Of a stretch of 15,226 nucleotides of DNA, positions 1 through 6,507 are shown piece after piece (positions within the stretch are counted from its first letter, which is position 1; each line of letters begins with the position of its first letter). The translations under genes and the position numbers were made by a program. Where the stretch lies: NCBI GenBank assembly GCA_017475845.1, contig JAFVEU010000245.1, forward strand, positions 1 through 15,226, read 5' to 3'. The notes beneath the pieces are model-generated. The model was not told the origin of the DNA and did not search any database. It was given only the letters and a program-made list of their open reading frames with translations. This stretch comes from Lachnospiraceae bacterium. Lineage in GTDB: Bacteria; Bacillota; Clostridia; Lachnospirales; Lachnospiraceae.

Positions 1-786
1 AGGATAGAGGAAAAGATAACGAGCGATACCGTAGCTATCATGCCTGTTCATGTCTATGGGAATATGTGTGATGTGAAAATGATAGATGAGATCGCGAAAA
101 AGCACGGTCTTAAGGTTATTTACGATGCGGCTCATACCTTCGGCGTAAAGCTTTTTTACGAAGGGGAATGGAGAGGGAGCGGATCCTTCGGGGATCTTTC
201 CTGTTTTTCCTTCCATGCCACAAAGGTATTCAATACCATAGAAGGGGGCGCAGTCTGCTGCAGTACGCGATCTCAGGCTGAAAGGATAAAGAGCTTAAGG
301 GATTTCGGCATCGTGGATGAGGAGACGGTGAGCGACATATCGCCGAATGCCAAGATGAATGAGTTCTCTGCCTGCATGGGGCTCTGTAATCTCCGCCATG
401 TGGACTCCGAGATAGAAAAACGGAGGGCGGTAAATGACGCCTACAGGGAAGCCCTTAAGGATGTGCCGGGAATAAGGCTCCTCACGGAAAAGGAAGATCA
501 GAGGAATAATTACGCCTACTTCCCCATATTTGTGAACAGGGATGAATATGGCGCTTCACGGGATGAGTTATTTTTGATCCTTAAGAAAAACGGCTACGGA
601 TCCAGAAAGTATTTTTATCCTCTGGTCACCGATACGGACTGCTATAGGGACAGCTTCAAAAGCGCCGATACTCCGGTGGCGGAGAGGCTTGCCGCCTCGG
701 TCCTCACCATTCCCATGTATGCGGATCTGGGTGCCGGTACGGCCCGCAAGATAGCGGAAGTGATCAGATCACACGGAAATAAATAA
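1..786 (+). CDS. DegT/DnrJ/EryC1/StrS-family aminotransferase, 3' part (5' end outside window)
   Basis: The reading frame is open from the first base and ends with TAA at 784-786, so the N-terminal part lies upstream. The family uses pyridoxal phosphate to transaminate keto-sugars, usually nucleotide-linked, for surface polysaccharides or secondary metabolites. Visible signatures are PVHVYGN followed by the PLP-contacting segment VIYDAAHTFG, then SFHATKVFNTIEGG, whose Lys (codon 223-225) should form the Schiff base. The C-terminal part carries the expected small-domain features, including RRAVNDAYREAL and NNYAYFPIF. The SFHATKVFNT version resembles enzymes acting on dTDP-linked 4- or 3-keto-6-deoxy sugars, but the substrate cannot be fixed from this fragment. 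The tRNA promoter follows directly, and no terminator of its own is seen. The family call is firm; the exact substrate is unknown. Confidence 0.9.
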   Translation, partial: RIEEKITSDTVAIMPVHVYGNMCDVKMIDEIAKKHGLKVIYDAAHTFGVKLFYEGEWRGSGSFGDLSCFSFHATKVFNTIEGGAVCCSTRSQAERIKSLRDFGIVDEETVSDISPNAKMNEFSACMGLCNLRHVDSEIEKRRAVNDAYREALKDVPGIRLLTEKEDQRNNYAYFPIFVNRDEYGASRDELFLILKKNGYGSRKYFYPLVTDTDCYRDSFKSADTPVAERLAASVLTIPMYADLGAGTARKIAEVIRSHGNK

Positions 787-791
787 AACGC

Positions 792-820
792 TTTTCAATT
801 CTGCGTATATTTGGTAAAAT
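792..820 (+). promoter_or_regulatory. Likely sigma-A-type promoter for the tRNA-Ala gene
   Basis: TTTTCA at 792-797 (4 of 6 matches to TTGACA) and TAAAAT at 815-820 (5 of 6 to TATAAT) are separated by 17 bases. This leaves about 25 bases between the expected start site and the tRNA. It is read by eye and has not been tested. Confidence 0.5.
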
Positions 821-851
821 ATCTGAGGTGTGTATATCAAACATAGTTTTC

Positions 852-924
852 GGGGCTGTAGTTCAGTTGGGAGAACGCTTGCATGGCATGCAAGAGGTCG
901 CCGGTTCAAGTCCGGTCAGCTCCT
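852..924 (+). tRNA. tRNA-Ala, anticodon GGC
   Basis: A full cloverleaf can be drawn. The acceptor stem is 852-858 with 917-923 and includes the G3:U70 pair that marks alanine tRNAs. The D stem is 861-864 with 873-876, and the anticodon stem is 878-882 with 890-894. The loop ATGGCAT gives anticodon GGC at 885-887. The T stem is 900-904 with 912-916, closed by a G:U pair, around TTCAAGT. It should read GCC and GCU codons. CCA is not encoded and must be added after transcription. The discriminator base at 924 is T, where A73 is usual for alanine tRNAs. An open frame running through the gene is not a protein. Confidence 0.95.
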
Positions 925-933
925 TTGTTCATG

Positions 934-972
934 CCGGCCGGTGAAACCGGTTGGTTTTGTTGTGTTTTTTTC
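934..972 (+). terminator. Rho-independent terminator after tRNA-Ala
   Basis: CCGGCCGGT at 934-942 pairs with ACCGGTTGG at 946-954 (nine pairs, two of them G:U) around a GAA loop. A T-rich run follows from 955 onward, including seven T in a row at 965-971. It should end the tRNA transcript and separates it from the membrane-protein gene that starts at 990. Confidence 0.8.
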
Positions 973-989
973 TTTTTCTTTATTTCAAT

Positions 990-1577
990 ATGGGCAAAAG
1001 AATTCAGAATTATGTAGAATTTATAAAAGCCTTTGATATCAACGGCTGTTCAAAAGAAGAAGCTGAAAGGATGAGGGATGAGATGACCGAACAGATGGAT
1101 CTTTTCATCCGTGAAAGACTTGTCCAGCTTCTTTTGATAATCGCCATTGCGCTTCTCACCATGATGTGCTATATCTGCGTTCAGGTGTCAAACAGTACGA
1201 TCTTCATGCTTTTAGCCATGCTGCTCATCATCCTGCTGATACCCCTTATCCGCCTGTATTTTATCTTTGATACCGGCCTGCAGAGTATTTACGAATACTA
1301 TGACAGGATCACCGAGAAGGCGGCGGGCATGAGAGTGGTTCCGGAAAATGTGCAGCCCGGAAAGATCTTCCAGCGCCGGAAGGGCGTGGACAGGAGATGG
1401 CATGACGTGCCTGTCAAGGTTGAACGGAGAAGAGGAGAGAGGAGAAAGAAAAAGCAGGATGGGCCTGATAAGCCGGATCTGGACTGGGATATCTCCGAAG
1501 CGGCGGAGGACGATTCCTGGCTGAGGGATGACGAGGTCCACGGCTCGGTTTCGGGAGTAGGCGACCTGCTTGAATAG
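990..1577 (+). CDS. Two-helix membrane protein of unknown function
   Basis: I do not recognise a named family. The 195-residue protein begins with a charged stretch likely to be helical (KEEAERMRDEMTEQ). It then has two hydrophobic segments, about residues 45-65 (LVQLLLIIAIALLTMMCY) and 70-93 (IFMLLAMLLIILLIPLI). After these comes a long soluble tail rich in Arg and Lys (RRKGVDRRWHDVP, then KVERRRGERRKKK) that ends in an acidic stretch. The basic tail suggests that face is cytoplasmic. The start at 990 is chosen because the upstream part of the frame runs through the tRNA terminator. No clear Shine-Dalgarno sequence precedes 990, so ATG 1071 is a weaker alternative. Only 18 bases separate it from the hybrid kinase, so the two are probably co-transcribed and may act together. 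Confidence 0.7.
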   Translation: MGKRIQNYVEFIKAFDINGCSKEEAERMRDEMTEQMDLFIRERLVQLLLIIAIALLTMMCYICVQVSNSTIFMLLAMLLIILLIPLIRLYFIFDTGLQSIYEYYDRITEKAAGMRVVPENVQPGKIFQRRKGVDRRWHDVPVKVERRRGERRKKKQDGPDKPDLDWDISEAAEDDSWLRDDEVHGSVSGVGDLLE

Positions 1578-1595
1578 ATAAGTACAGGGTGTTCT

Positions 1596-4500
1596 ATGGA
1601 TAACCGGAGAAACTTTGCTTCAGTGAGCAAAGCAAGAAAAAACAATCGCTATCTTATAGATAACGATGTGAACATCAACCGCGTCACTGCTAATTTTATC
1701 CCATGGATACTGGTGACGGTGCCTCTTGTTGCCCTTCTCAGATATCTGAACATCTTTCACATGCCGGTGATCCATCTGGTGATCTACGGCTTTGTTGCAG
1801 CTTTTGTGTCACTGTCCACTGCATTGGTGAACAGGATGTCTTCCAACAGCACCTTTAAGAAGTATTATAATATCCTGGCCCTTTCTCTCGGAGTCTTTGC
1901 CACGGCCCTGATGCCCCGGGTGGGGATCTGGATCACTTTTATCCTTTCCACTATCATTTCGCTTTTCTATATCGACCCGCTCCTTACAATGATATCAGCT
2001 GTTTTTAATTATGTCCTGATGCTGGTGTCCATGTGGTTCAGGGTTGCGAACTGGGTGGAGAACAGGACTATACTGGGGATAGGCGGAAGGAGCCAGATCG
2101 CCATCTATATCAGTTACATTCTGGGACTGACCATAGAATTCGTGGTAGTGGTGCCCATGCTTTACTATATCGCAAAGACCGAGGAGGAGCATATCATCAG
2201 GGAGGATAACCTGATGGCAGAGGTGCGCTCCGATGAGGAAAGATATTCCCTGGCCTTTGAGAATTCCAACGACATTATCTTTGATTATGACTACATAAAG
2301 GATGAGTTCGTGTCCTTCGGAACCTTTGATAACCATGAAAACGGAAAGTCGGCGGGCAAGACCATCTACAGTAATTTCATCACCATGGTGCTGAATCCCG
2401 GGAAGAAGATATATCCCCTGGATGTGGAAAAGATCAGGTTCTTTATGGAGGGCAAGCTCACCGGTCCCATAGAGTTCAGATATCATAAGAACGAGGATGA
2501 TGAGTACAGGTGGTTTTCCGTTGAAGGACAGATAGTCTACAGTGATGAGACGGGAGATCCGGAGCGGGGAGTCGGCAGGATAAAGGACATTACCGATGAA
2601 AAGAGGGAGGAGCAGAACCTCCTTGAGAGAGTGGCGAGAGACAGGGTCACAAACTTCATCCTGTGGGATGTGGGCTTAAGGCTGCTTTCGCAGAAAACCG
2701 CGGATGAGGGGGCTAATACTGCTGCCAGCATCTGTTATATCCACTTTAATAATTTAAAGGAGATCTCCGATTCCCAGGGACGGGTGTTCATGGAAGCGGT
2801 GATCGAGCGTATAGCGGAGAATATAAGGGCCTTTACAGAGGAAGCGGATCTGAAGATAAGGATCTCGGAGAATTCCTTTGCGGTGTATTTCAACGATCCC
2901 ATGGATGACGTGCTGGAGCTTTTTGATTCCAGGATGAAGGAGGCCCTTGAGAGCATAAATATCAATAAGGGTGAGGACGGGAAGCTGGATTACTCCCTGA
3001 CCTATTTCCATGGTCTTGCGGATCTCATGGATTCCATGCCCATGGAGGAAAAGTTCCAGATGAACGCCGGTAATGAGACCCAGAAGGAGAATTCCTACTT
3101 CGGGGATATCATACCCTTTGTATTCAATGTGCTGCAGCGTTCCACGGAGCTTCAGAGTGCCGTTGACATGACCCTTAACAGGATCAGCAACCAGTTTGAC
3201 ATCGACTATATCCATATATTGGAGAGAGACAGCACAACAACCCTTGAGAACTTCTCATGCATAGCGGAATTTGACAGATCGCCCCGTCTCGGCTGCCCCT
3301 TCCTTGGCAGGAAATTCAATGTGGATAAGGACGACTTTGAAAAAGCAAAGGAAATGCTGGAGCATGAAAGCGTTATCAGGGTCAACAGCGGATTCTTCGA
3401 TCGTATAAAGGGAGATACCGCAGACTTCCTGGATACCTTAAACACCTCCGGACTCCTCTGTTTCTTAAGGTCCGAAGACGAGATCAGGGGCTGCATCTAC
3501 TATGAAAAAAATGACAAGAGTTATGAATGGCCCCAGGAGCTGGTGGATGCCCTGTCCGAGCTTTCCTCCATTATCGCTTCCTTTATCCTGAAGCAGATGG
3601 CGGATCAGGCCAGTGCGGCAAAGTCCAATTTCCTGTCCTCCATGTCCCATGAGATAAGGACTCCCATGAATGCCATAGCAGGCTTTTCCGAGCTCATTCT
3701 CTCGGAAAAGAACATTTCCGAAAAGACCAAGAACTATGCGGGAAATATAAGATCCTCTGCCAACAACCTCCTGGGGATAATAAACCAGATACTTGATTTT
3801 TCAAAGATAGAGTCGGGAAAATTCGAGATAATAGAGGACGATTATGCCGTATCCTCACTCCTTAACGATATCACCAGCATCATAGGGGTACAGATATCCG
3901 AGAAGCCGGTGAGATTTATAGTAAATATCGGAAAGCATATACCGGAAGGGCTTTACGGGGATGTGATGAGGATCAGACAGATATTTATCAATATCCTGAA
4001 CAATTCCGTTAAGTATACAGACAGGGGTGAGATAGAGCTGAATGTGGACTGGAAGCAGAAGGATCAGGACAGCGGAGAGCTGATAGCTTCGGTCAGGGAT
4101 ACGGGAATAGGGATAAAGGACGAGGATATGCCGAAGCTTTTCGAGTCCTTCATGCAGATAGATACCAGAAGAAACAGGGGCATAACCGGCACCGGGCTGG
4201 GTCTTGCGGTTTGCAAGAATCTGATAAACCTGATGAACGGCCATATTGAGGTCAAAAGTGTTTACGGTGAGGGTTCCACCTTCTCTTTCTCCATCCCCCA
4301 GAAGGTTATCGATCCCTCGGAGACCAGTTTTGTATACGGAGAGGTTATGACTGCTCCGGGAGAATTCGCCCTGTCCTTTGTGTGCCCCGATGTCAGGATA
4401 CTTGTTGTGGATGATAACAGGGTGAACCTGGAGGTGGCAAAGGGACTGATGAGCCGCTACGGCGCAGATATAGATGAAGCGATGAGCGGAGCGGAGGCTC

Positions 4501-5456
4501 TGGCCCGGCTGGAGGATAACGGGCCCTATGACGTGATCTTCATGGATCACATGATGCCCGGAATGGACGGAATAGAGACCACCGTAAAGATCAGGGAAGA
4601 AGGATATACCCTGCCTGTCATCGCTCTTACGGCGAATGCCATAAAGGGAGTGGAGGCGGAATTCCTGAACGCGGGAATGAACGATTATCTCACAAAGCCC
4701 ATAGAGCTTAAGCGGCTTGAGGAGATAATGGACAGATGGATACCGGAGAACAGGAAGAAAACCTCTCCGGATGAGATAAGCAGGGTTTCCGACAGGGTCA
4801 ACGCTCCCGGAGCCATGCCGGACGAACCGGATCCGGAAAATGCTCCCTGGCTTTCCGCCTTAAAGCATGTGAATACCGATGCCGGACTTAAGAGCTCCTT
4901 AAATGATCCGGAAATGTATAAGACACTCCTTACATCCTTTATAGATTCCAATGATCCGGAACTCTTAAACAGCGAGCTGGAGGGCAGGGATCTTAATGCC
5001 TACCAGGTTTCGGTCCACGCCTTAAAGAGCTCTTCCAGATACATAGGAGCGGAGCAGCTTTCGGAGCTTGCCAGAGTGCAGGAGGAGCTTGCAAAGGAGC
5101 GGAATGAGGAAGAGGTAAAAAAGAACCAGCCTGAGCTTATAAGGCTCCTTGAGGAAGTTCTTTCCGAGGTGCGGGATGCCCGGGAGCTCTTTGAAAGCGG
5201 GAATAATAACATCCGTTCTGACGGGGTCACGGAGGTGCTGTCCAGAGAGGACGGTATAAGCAGGCTTAACGAGATAAGCTCCCTCCTTAAGGACATGGAG
5301 TCTGATGAAGCCGAGGAAAAGCTTATGGAATTCCTCTCATTTGACGGTATTCCGGGGGAAGTGGTGTCCGAGTCCAGAAAAGCCCTCGGGCACATAAGGG
5401 ATTTTGATTATGATGAGGGAATAGATGCCATAGGCAACGCTCTGAGGAGTTGGTGA
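1596..5456 (+). CDS. Membrane-bound hybrid sensor histidine kinase (PAS, decayed GGDEF, GAF-like, HisKA, HATPase, REC, Hpt)
   Basis: The 1286-residue protein has, in order: six hydrophobic segments (about 35-192); a PAS-like domain (about 208-335) ending in GRIKDITDEK; a GGDEF-like domain (about 345-480) whose signature reads RISENSF at 422-428, so it lacks GGDEF; a GAF-like region (about 510-665); and HisKA with SHEIRTPMN (phospho-acceptor H685). HATPase_c follows with N-box N803, G1 DTGIGI from D835 and G2 GTGLGL at 865-870. The receiver has D939/D940, phospho-acceptor D984 and K1034. Hpt carries HALKSS with H1141. A tail of about 80 residues has no domain I know. All residues for a His-Asp-His relay are present, so it should autophosphorylate and pass phosphate to a separate receiver, probably the next gene's product. 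The signal is unknown. ATG 1596 follows an AGGGTG-like site. The TGA stop forms the first three bases of a palindrome. Confidence 0.95.
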   Translation: MDNRRNFASVSKARKNNRYLIDNDVNINRVTANFIPWILVTVPLVALLRYLNIFHMPVIHLVIYGFVAAFVSLSTALVNRMSSNSTFKKYYNILALSLGVFATALMPRVGIWITFILSTIISLFYIDPLLTMISAVFNYVLMLVSMWFRVANWVENRTILGIGGRSQIAIYISYILGLTIEFVVVVPMLYYIAKTEEEHIIREDNLMAEVRSDEERYSLAFENSNDIIFDYDYIKDEFVSFGTFDNHENGKSAGKTIYSNFITMVLNPGKKIYPLDVEKIRFFMEGKLTGPIEFRYHKNEDDEYRWFSVEGQIVYSDETGDPERGVGRIKDITDEKREEQNLLERVARDRVTNFILWDVGLRLLSQKTADEGANTAASICYIHFNNLKEISDSQGRVFMEAVIERIAENIRAFTEEADLKIRISENSFAVYFNDPMDDVLELFDSRMKEALESININKGEDGKLDYSLTYFHGLADLMDSMPMEEKFQMNAGNETQKENSYFGDIIPFVFNVLQRSTELQSAVDMTLNRISNQFDIDYIHILERDSTTTLENFSCIAEFDRSPRLGCPFLGRKFNVDKDDFEKAKEMLEHESVIRVNSGFFDRIKGDTADFLDTLNTSGLLCFLRSEDEIRGCIYYEKNDKSYEWPQELVDALSELSSIIASFILKQMADQASAAKSNFLSSMSHEIRTPMNAIAGFSELILSEKNISEKTKNYAGNIRSSANNLLGIINQILDFSKIESGKFEIIEDDYAVSSLLNDITSIIGVQISEKPVRFIVNIGKHIPEGLYGDVMRIRQIFINILNNSVKYTDRGEIELNVDWKQKDQDSGELIASVRDTGIGIKDEDMPKLFESFMQIDTRRNRGITGTGLGLAVCKNLINLMNGHIEVKSVYGEGSTFSFSIPQKVIDPSETSFVYGEVMTAPGEFALSFVCPDVRILVVDDNRVNLEVAKGLMSRYGADIDEAMSGAEALARLEDNGPYDVIFMDHMMPGMDGIETTVKIREEGYTLPVIALTANAIKGVEAEFLNAGMNDYLTKPIELKRLEEIMDRWIPENRKKTSPDEISRVSDRVNAPGAMPDEPDPENAPWLSALKHVNTDAGLKSSLNDPEMYKTLLTSFIDSNDPELLNSELEGRDLNAYQVSVHALKSSSRYIGAEQLSELARVQEELAKERNEEEVKKNQPELIRLLEEVLSEVRDARELFESGNNNIRSDGVTEVLSREDGISRLNEISSLLKDMESDEAEEKLMEFLSFDGIPGEVVSESRKALGHIRDFDYDEGIDAIGNALRSW

Positions 5457-5585
5457 AACGTCCGGTGGACGTTTCACGGGCACGTTTTGACGCACCGAGT
5501 GCGTCAGTGCCCCGCATGAAACGTCCAGTGGACCCTTCACGGGCACTGACGCACCGGGTGCGTCAGTGCCCCGCATGAAACGTCC
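5454..5585 (+). repeat. Tandem array of nested palindromes (two full units and a partial third)
   Basis: Unit 1 is 5454-5516 (63 bases), unit 2 is 5517-5575 (59 bases), and a 10-base third copy is 5576-5585. Each unit has module A, TGAAACGTCC plus 3 bases plus its reverse complement, then module B, GGGCAC-TGACGCAC plus 3 bases plus its complement, then a short CGCA linker. Module A is perfect in unit 1 (5454-5463 with 5467-5476) and has two mismatches in unit 2. Module B is a perfect 14-pair stem in unit 2 (5541-5554 with 5558-5571). In unit 1 it has an extra GTTT at 5484-5487. The unit length difference is exactly that insertion. Two loop bases also differ. Open frames through it are by-products. 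Confidence 0.9.
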
Positions 5586-5590
5586 TTTTT
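5530..5590 (+). terminator. Rho-independent terminator built from the last repeat unit
   Basis: The inner stem is 5541-5554 with 5558-5571 (14 perfect pairs, CGG loop). An outer arm, 5530-5539, pairs with 5576-5585 apart from two mismatches, across a small bulge (C at 5540 against CGCA at 5572-5575). Five T follow at 5586-5590. It should end transcripts of the membrane protein and kinase genes. Alternative folds are possible because 5467-5476 is a perfect complement of 5576-5585. Confidence 0.75.
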
Positions 5591-5598
5591 CTATCTGC

Positions 5599-5628
5599 TT
5601 TTCAAATATTCAGGTATTATGTTATAAT
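5599..5628 (+). promoter_or_regulatory. Likely promoter for the double-receiver gene
   Basis: TTTTCA at 5599-5604 and a perfect TATAAT at 5623-5628 are separated by 18 bases, just downstream of the terminator. The nonamer GCTTTTCAA covering the -35 element is the same as at the tRNA promoter (790-798). A start site near 5635 would give a leader of about 40 bases. Confidence 0.6.
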
Positions 5629-5674
5629 AATCTTTAGTTTAAAATGAGAACTATAAAGGGAGATGGTCAGTATC

Positions 5675-6400
5675 ATGCAAAAAGTACTTGCCCTTGCATC
5701 AACAATCGATAAAATGAAGGAGCTGCAGCACGGATTTGAGGGGATCTATCAGGTAAAGAGCAGCCTTGTCACAAATAATATCCTTGCGGAGGTCGGTTCA
5801 TTTGTCCCCGAGTGTATCGTGGTATATCTGGAGAGCGCGATGCGTCAGCGTCTCTTTCCCATGATGGACTTCAGGGAGGATGAGAGATTCAAGGAGATCC
5901 CCATGCTCCTTATCGCCAATGAAAAGGACAGAGAAGTGTTTGAGAGCAATATCCTCTACGGACCAAGCTACGAGCTTCCGGAGTACAGCTCAATGGAATC
6001 CATAAGGACTGCAATAGACAGGCTTATGGCTGCTTCAGGGATCAAGAAGCATATACTTGTGGTGGATGACGATCTGGTGGCCCTTAAGGTTGTAAAGGGC
6101 TATCTTGAGAAAAATTTCAAGGTGACCTGCGTAAAGTCAGGTGCCCAGGCGCTGAAGTTCCTGGAAAAGCAGTTCCCGGACTGCATACTCCTTGACTGTT
6201 ATATGCCGGAGATGGACGGACCCACCACCTTAAAGAAGATAAGGATAATGGACAGAGGCGGAACAGTGCCGGTGGTCTTTTTGACAGGTAATTCGGAAAA
6301 GGATATGGTGATGAGAAGTCTTTCGCTGCATCCCAGCGGCTTCCTTCTTAAACCGGTCAATCAGAAGGAGCTTATCGAAAAACTGAATGAACTGGTATAA
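5675..6400 (+). CDS. Response-regulator protein: receiver-like N-terminus plus intact C-terminal receiver, no output domain
   Basis: About 241 residues. The C-terminal half is a complete receiver: acidic pair in HILVVDDD (D131/D132), phospho-acceptor D174 in LLDCYMPEMDG, T204 in FLTGN and K226 in LLKPV. It ends just after the fold, so there is no DNA-binding or enzymatic output. The first 115 or so residues have a receiver-like pattern of strands and helices (VLALAST, ECIVVYLES, IPMLLIAN) but no phospho-Asp, so they may be a decayed receiver used for contacts. It follows the hybrid kinase and its terminator, has its own promoter, and is a natural partner for the kinase Hpt domain. Start choice is uncertain: AAAGGGAG at 5655-5662 abuts ATG 5663, so ATG 5675 (12 bases away) is preferred, although 5663 remains possible and would add four residues. 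Confidence 0.85.
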   Translation: MQKVLALASTIDKMKELQHGFEGIYQVKSSLVTNNILAEVGSFVPECIVVYLESAMRQRLFPMMDFREDERFKEIPMLLIANEKDREVFESNILYGPSYELPEYSSMESIRTAIDRLMAASGIKKHILVVDDDLVALKVVKGYLEKNFKVTCVKSGAQALKFLEKQFPDCILLDCYMPEMDGPTTLKKIRIMDRGGTVPVVFLTGNSEKDMVMRSLSLHPSGFLLKPVNQKELIEKLNELV

Positions 6401-6484
6401 CTGCCGCTATTATGCCGCTAAAGCGGCCAGGATCCGGCGCAGTAAACGCCAAGGTAATAAGAGCTTTGTCGTTTGCTATAACAG

Positions 6485-6491
6485 AAAGGAG
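6485..6491 (+). promoter_or_regulatory. Shine-Dalgarno of coaBC, unusually far from the start
   Basis: AAAGGAG lies 16 bases before ATG 6508. None of the in-frame codons between them is a start codon, and the protein family begins at this Met, so 6508 is kept despite the long spacing. Confidence 0.4.
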
Positions 6492-6507
6492 CGGCACAAA
6501 GCACAGT

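Noticed and set aside
852..924. tRNA as an integration site of a mobile element
   Set aside because: No integrase and no repeated 3' tRNA segment are seen in the window.
951..989. TTG start at 951 for the membrane protein
   Set aside because: It would code through the terminator stem and T-run and has no ribosome site.
830..1036. Open frame of 68 codons across the tRNA
   Set aside because: It translates the tRNA-Ala gene and its terminator; the cloverleaf explains the sequence.
3855..4550. Long minus-strand open frame (231 codons) inside the kinase
   Set aside because: It lies opposite the HATPase and receiver domains, whose motifs are intact in the plus frame; it has no recognisable motif.
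5337..5576. Minus-strand open frame of 79 codons through the palindromic array
   Set aside because: The predicted product is a translation of the repeat and of the antisense kinase 3' end, with no ribosome site.
5454..5585. CRISPR-like array
   Set aside because: Units abut with no spacers, they are palindromic, and no cas genes are near.
6414..6427. Small hairpin (GCCGC, TAAA, GCGGC) after the double-receiver gene as a terminator
   Set aside because: Only five pairs and no T-run follows.
6412..6507. N-terminal extension of coaBC from ATG 6412
   Set aside because: No ribosome site at 6412, and the extra 32 residues resemble no CoaBC N-terminus.
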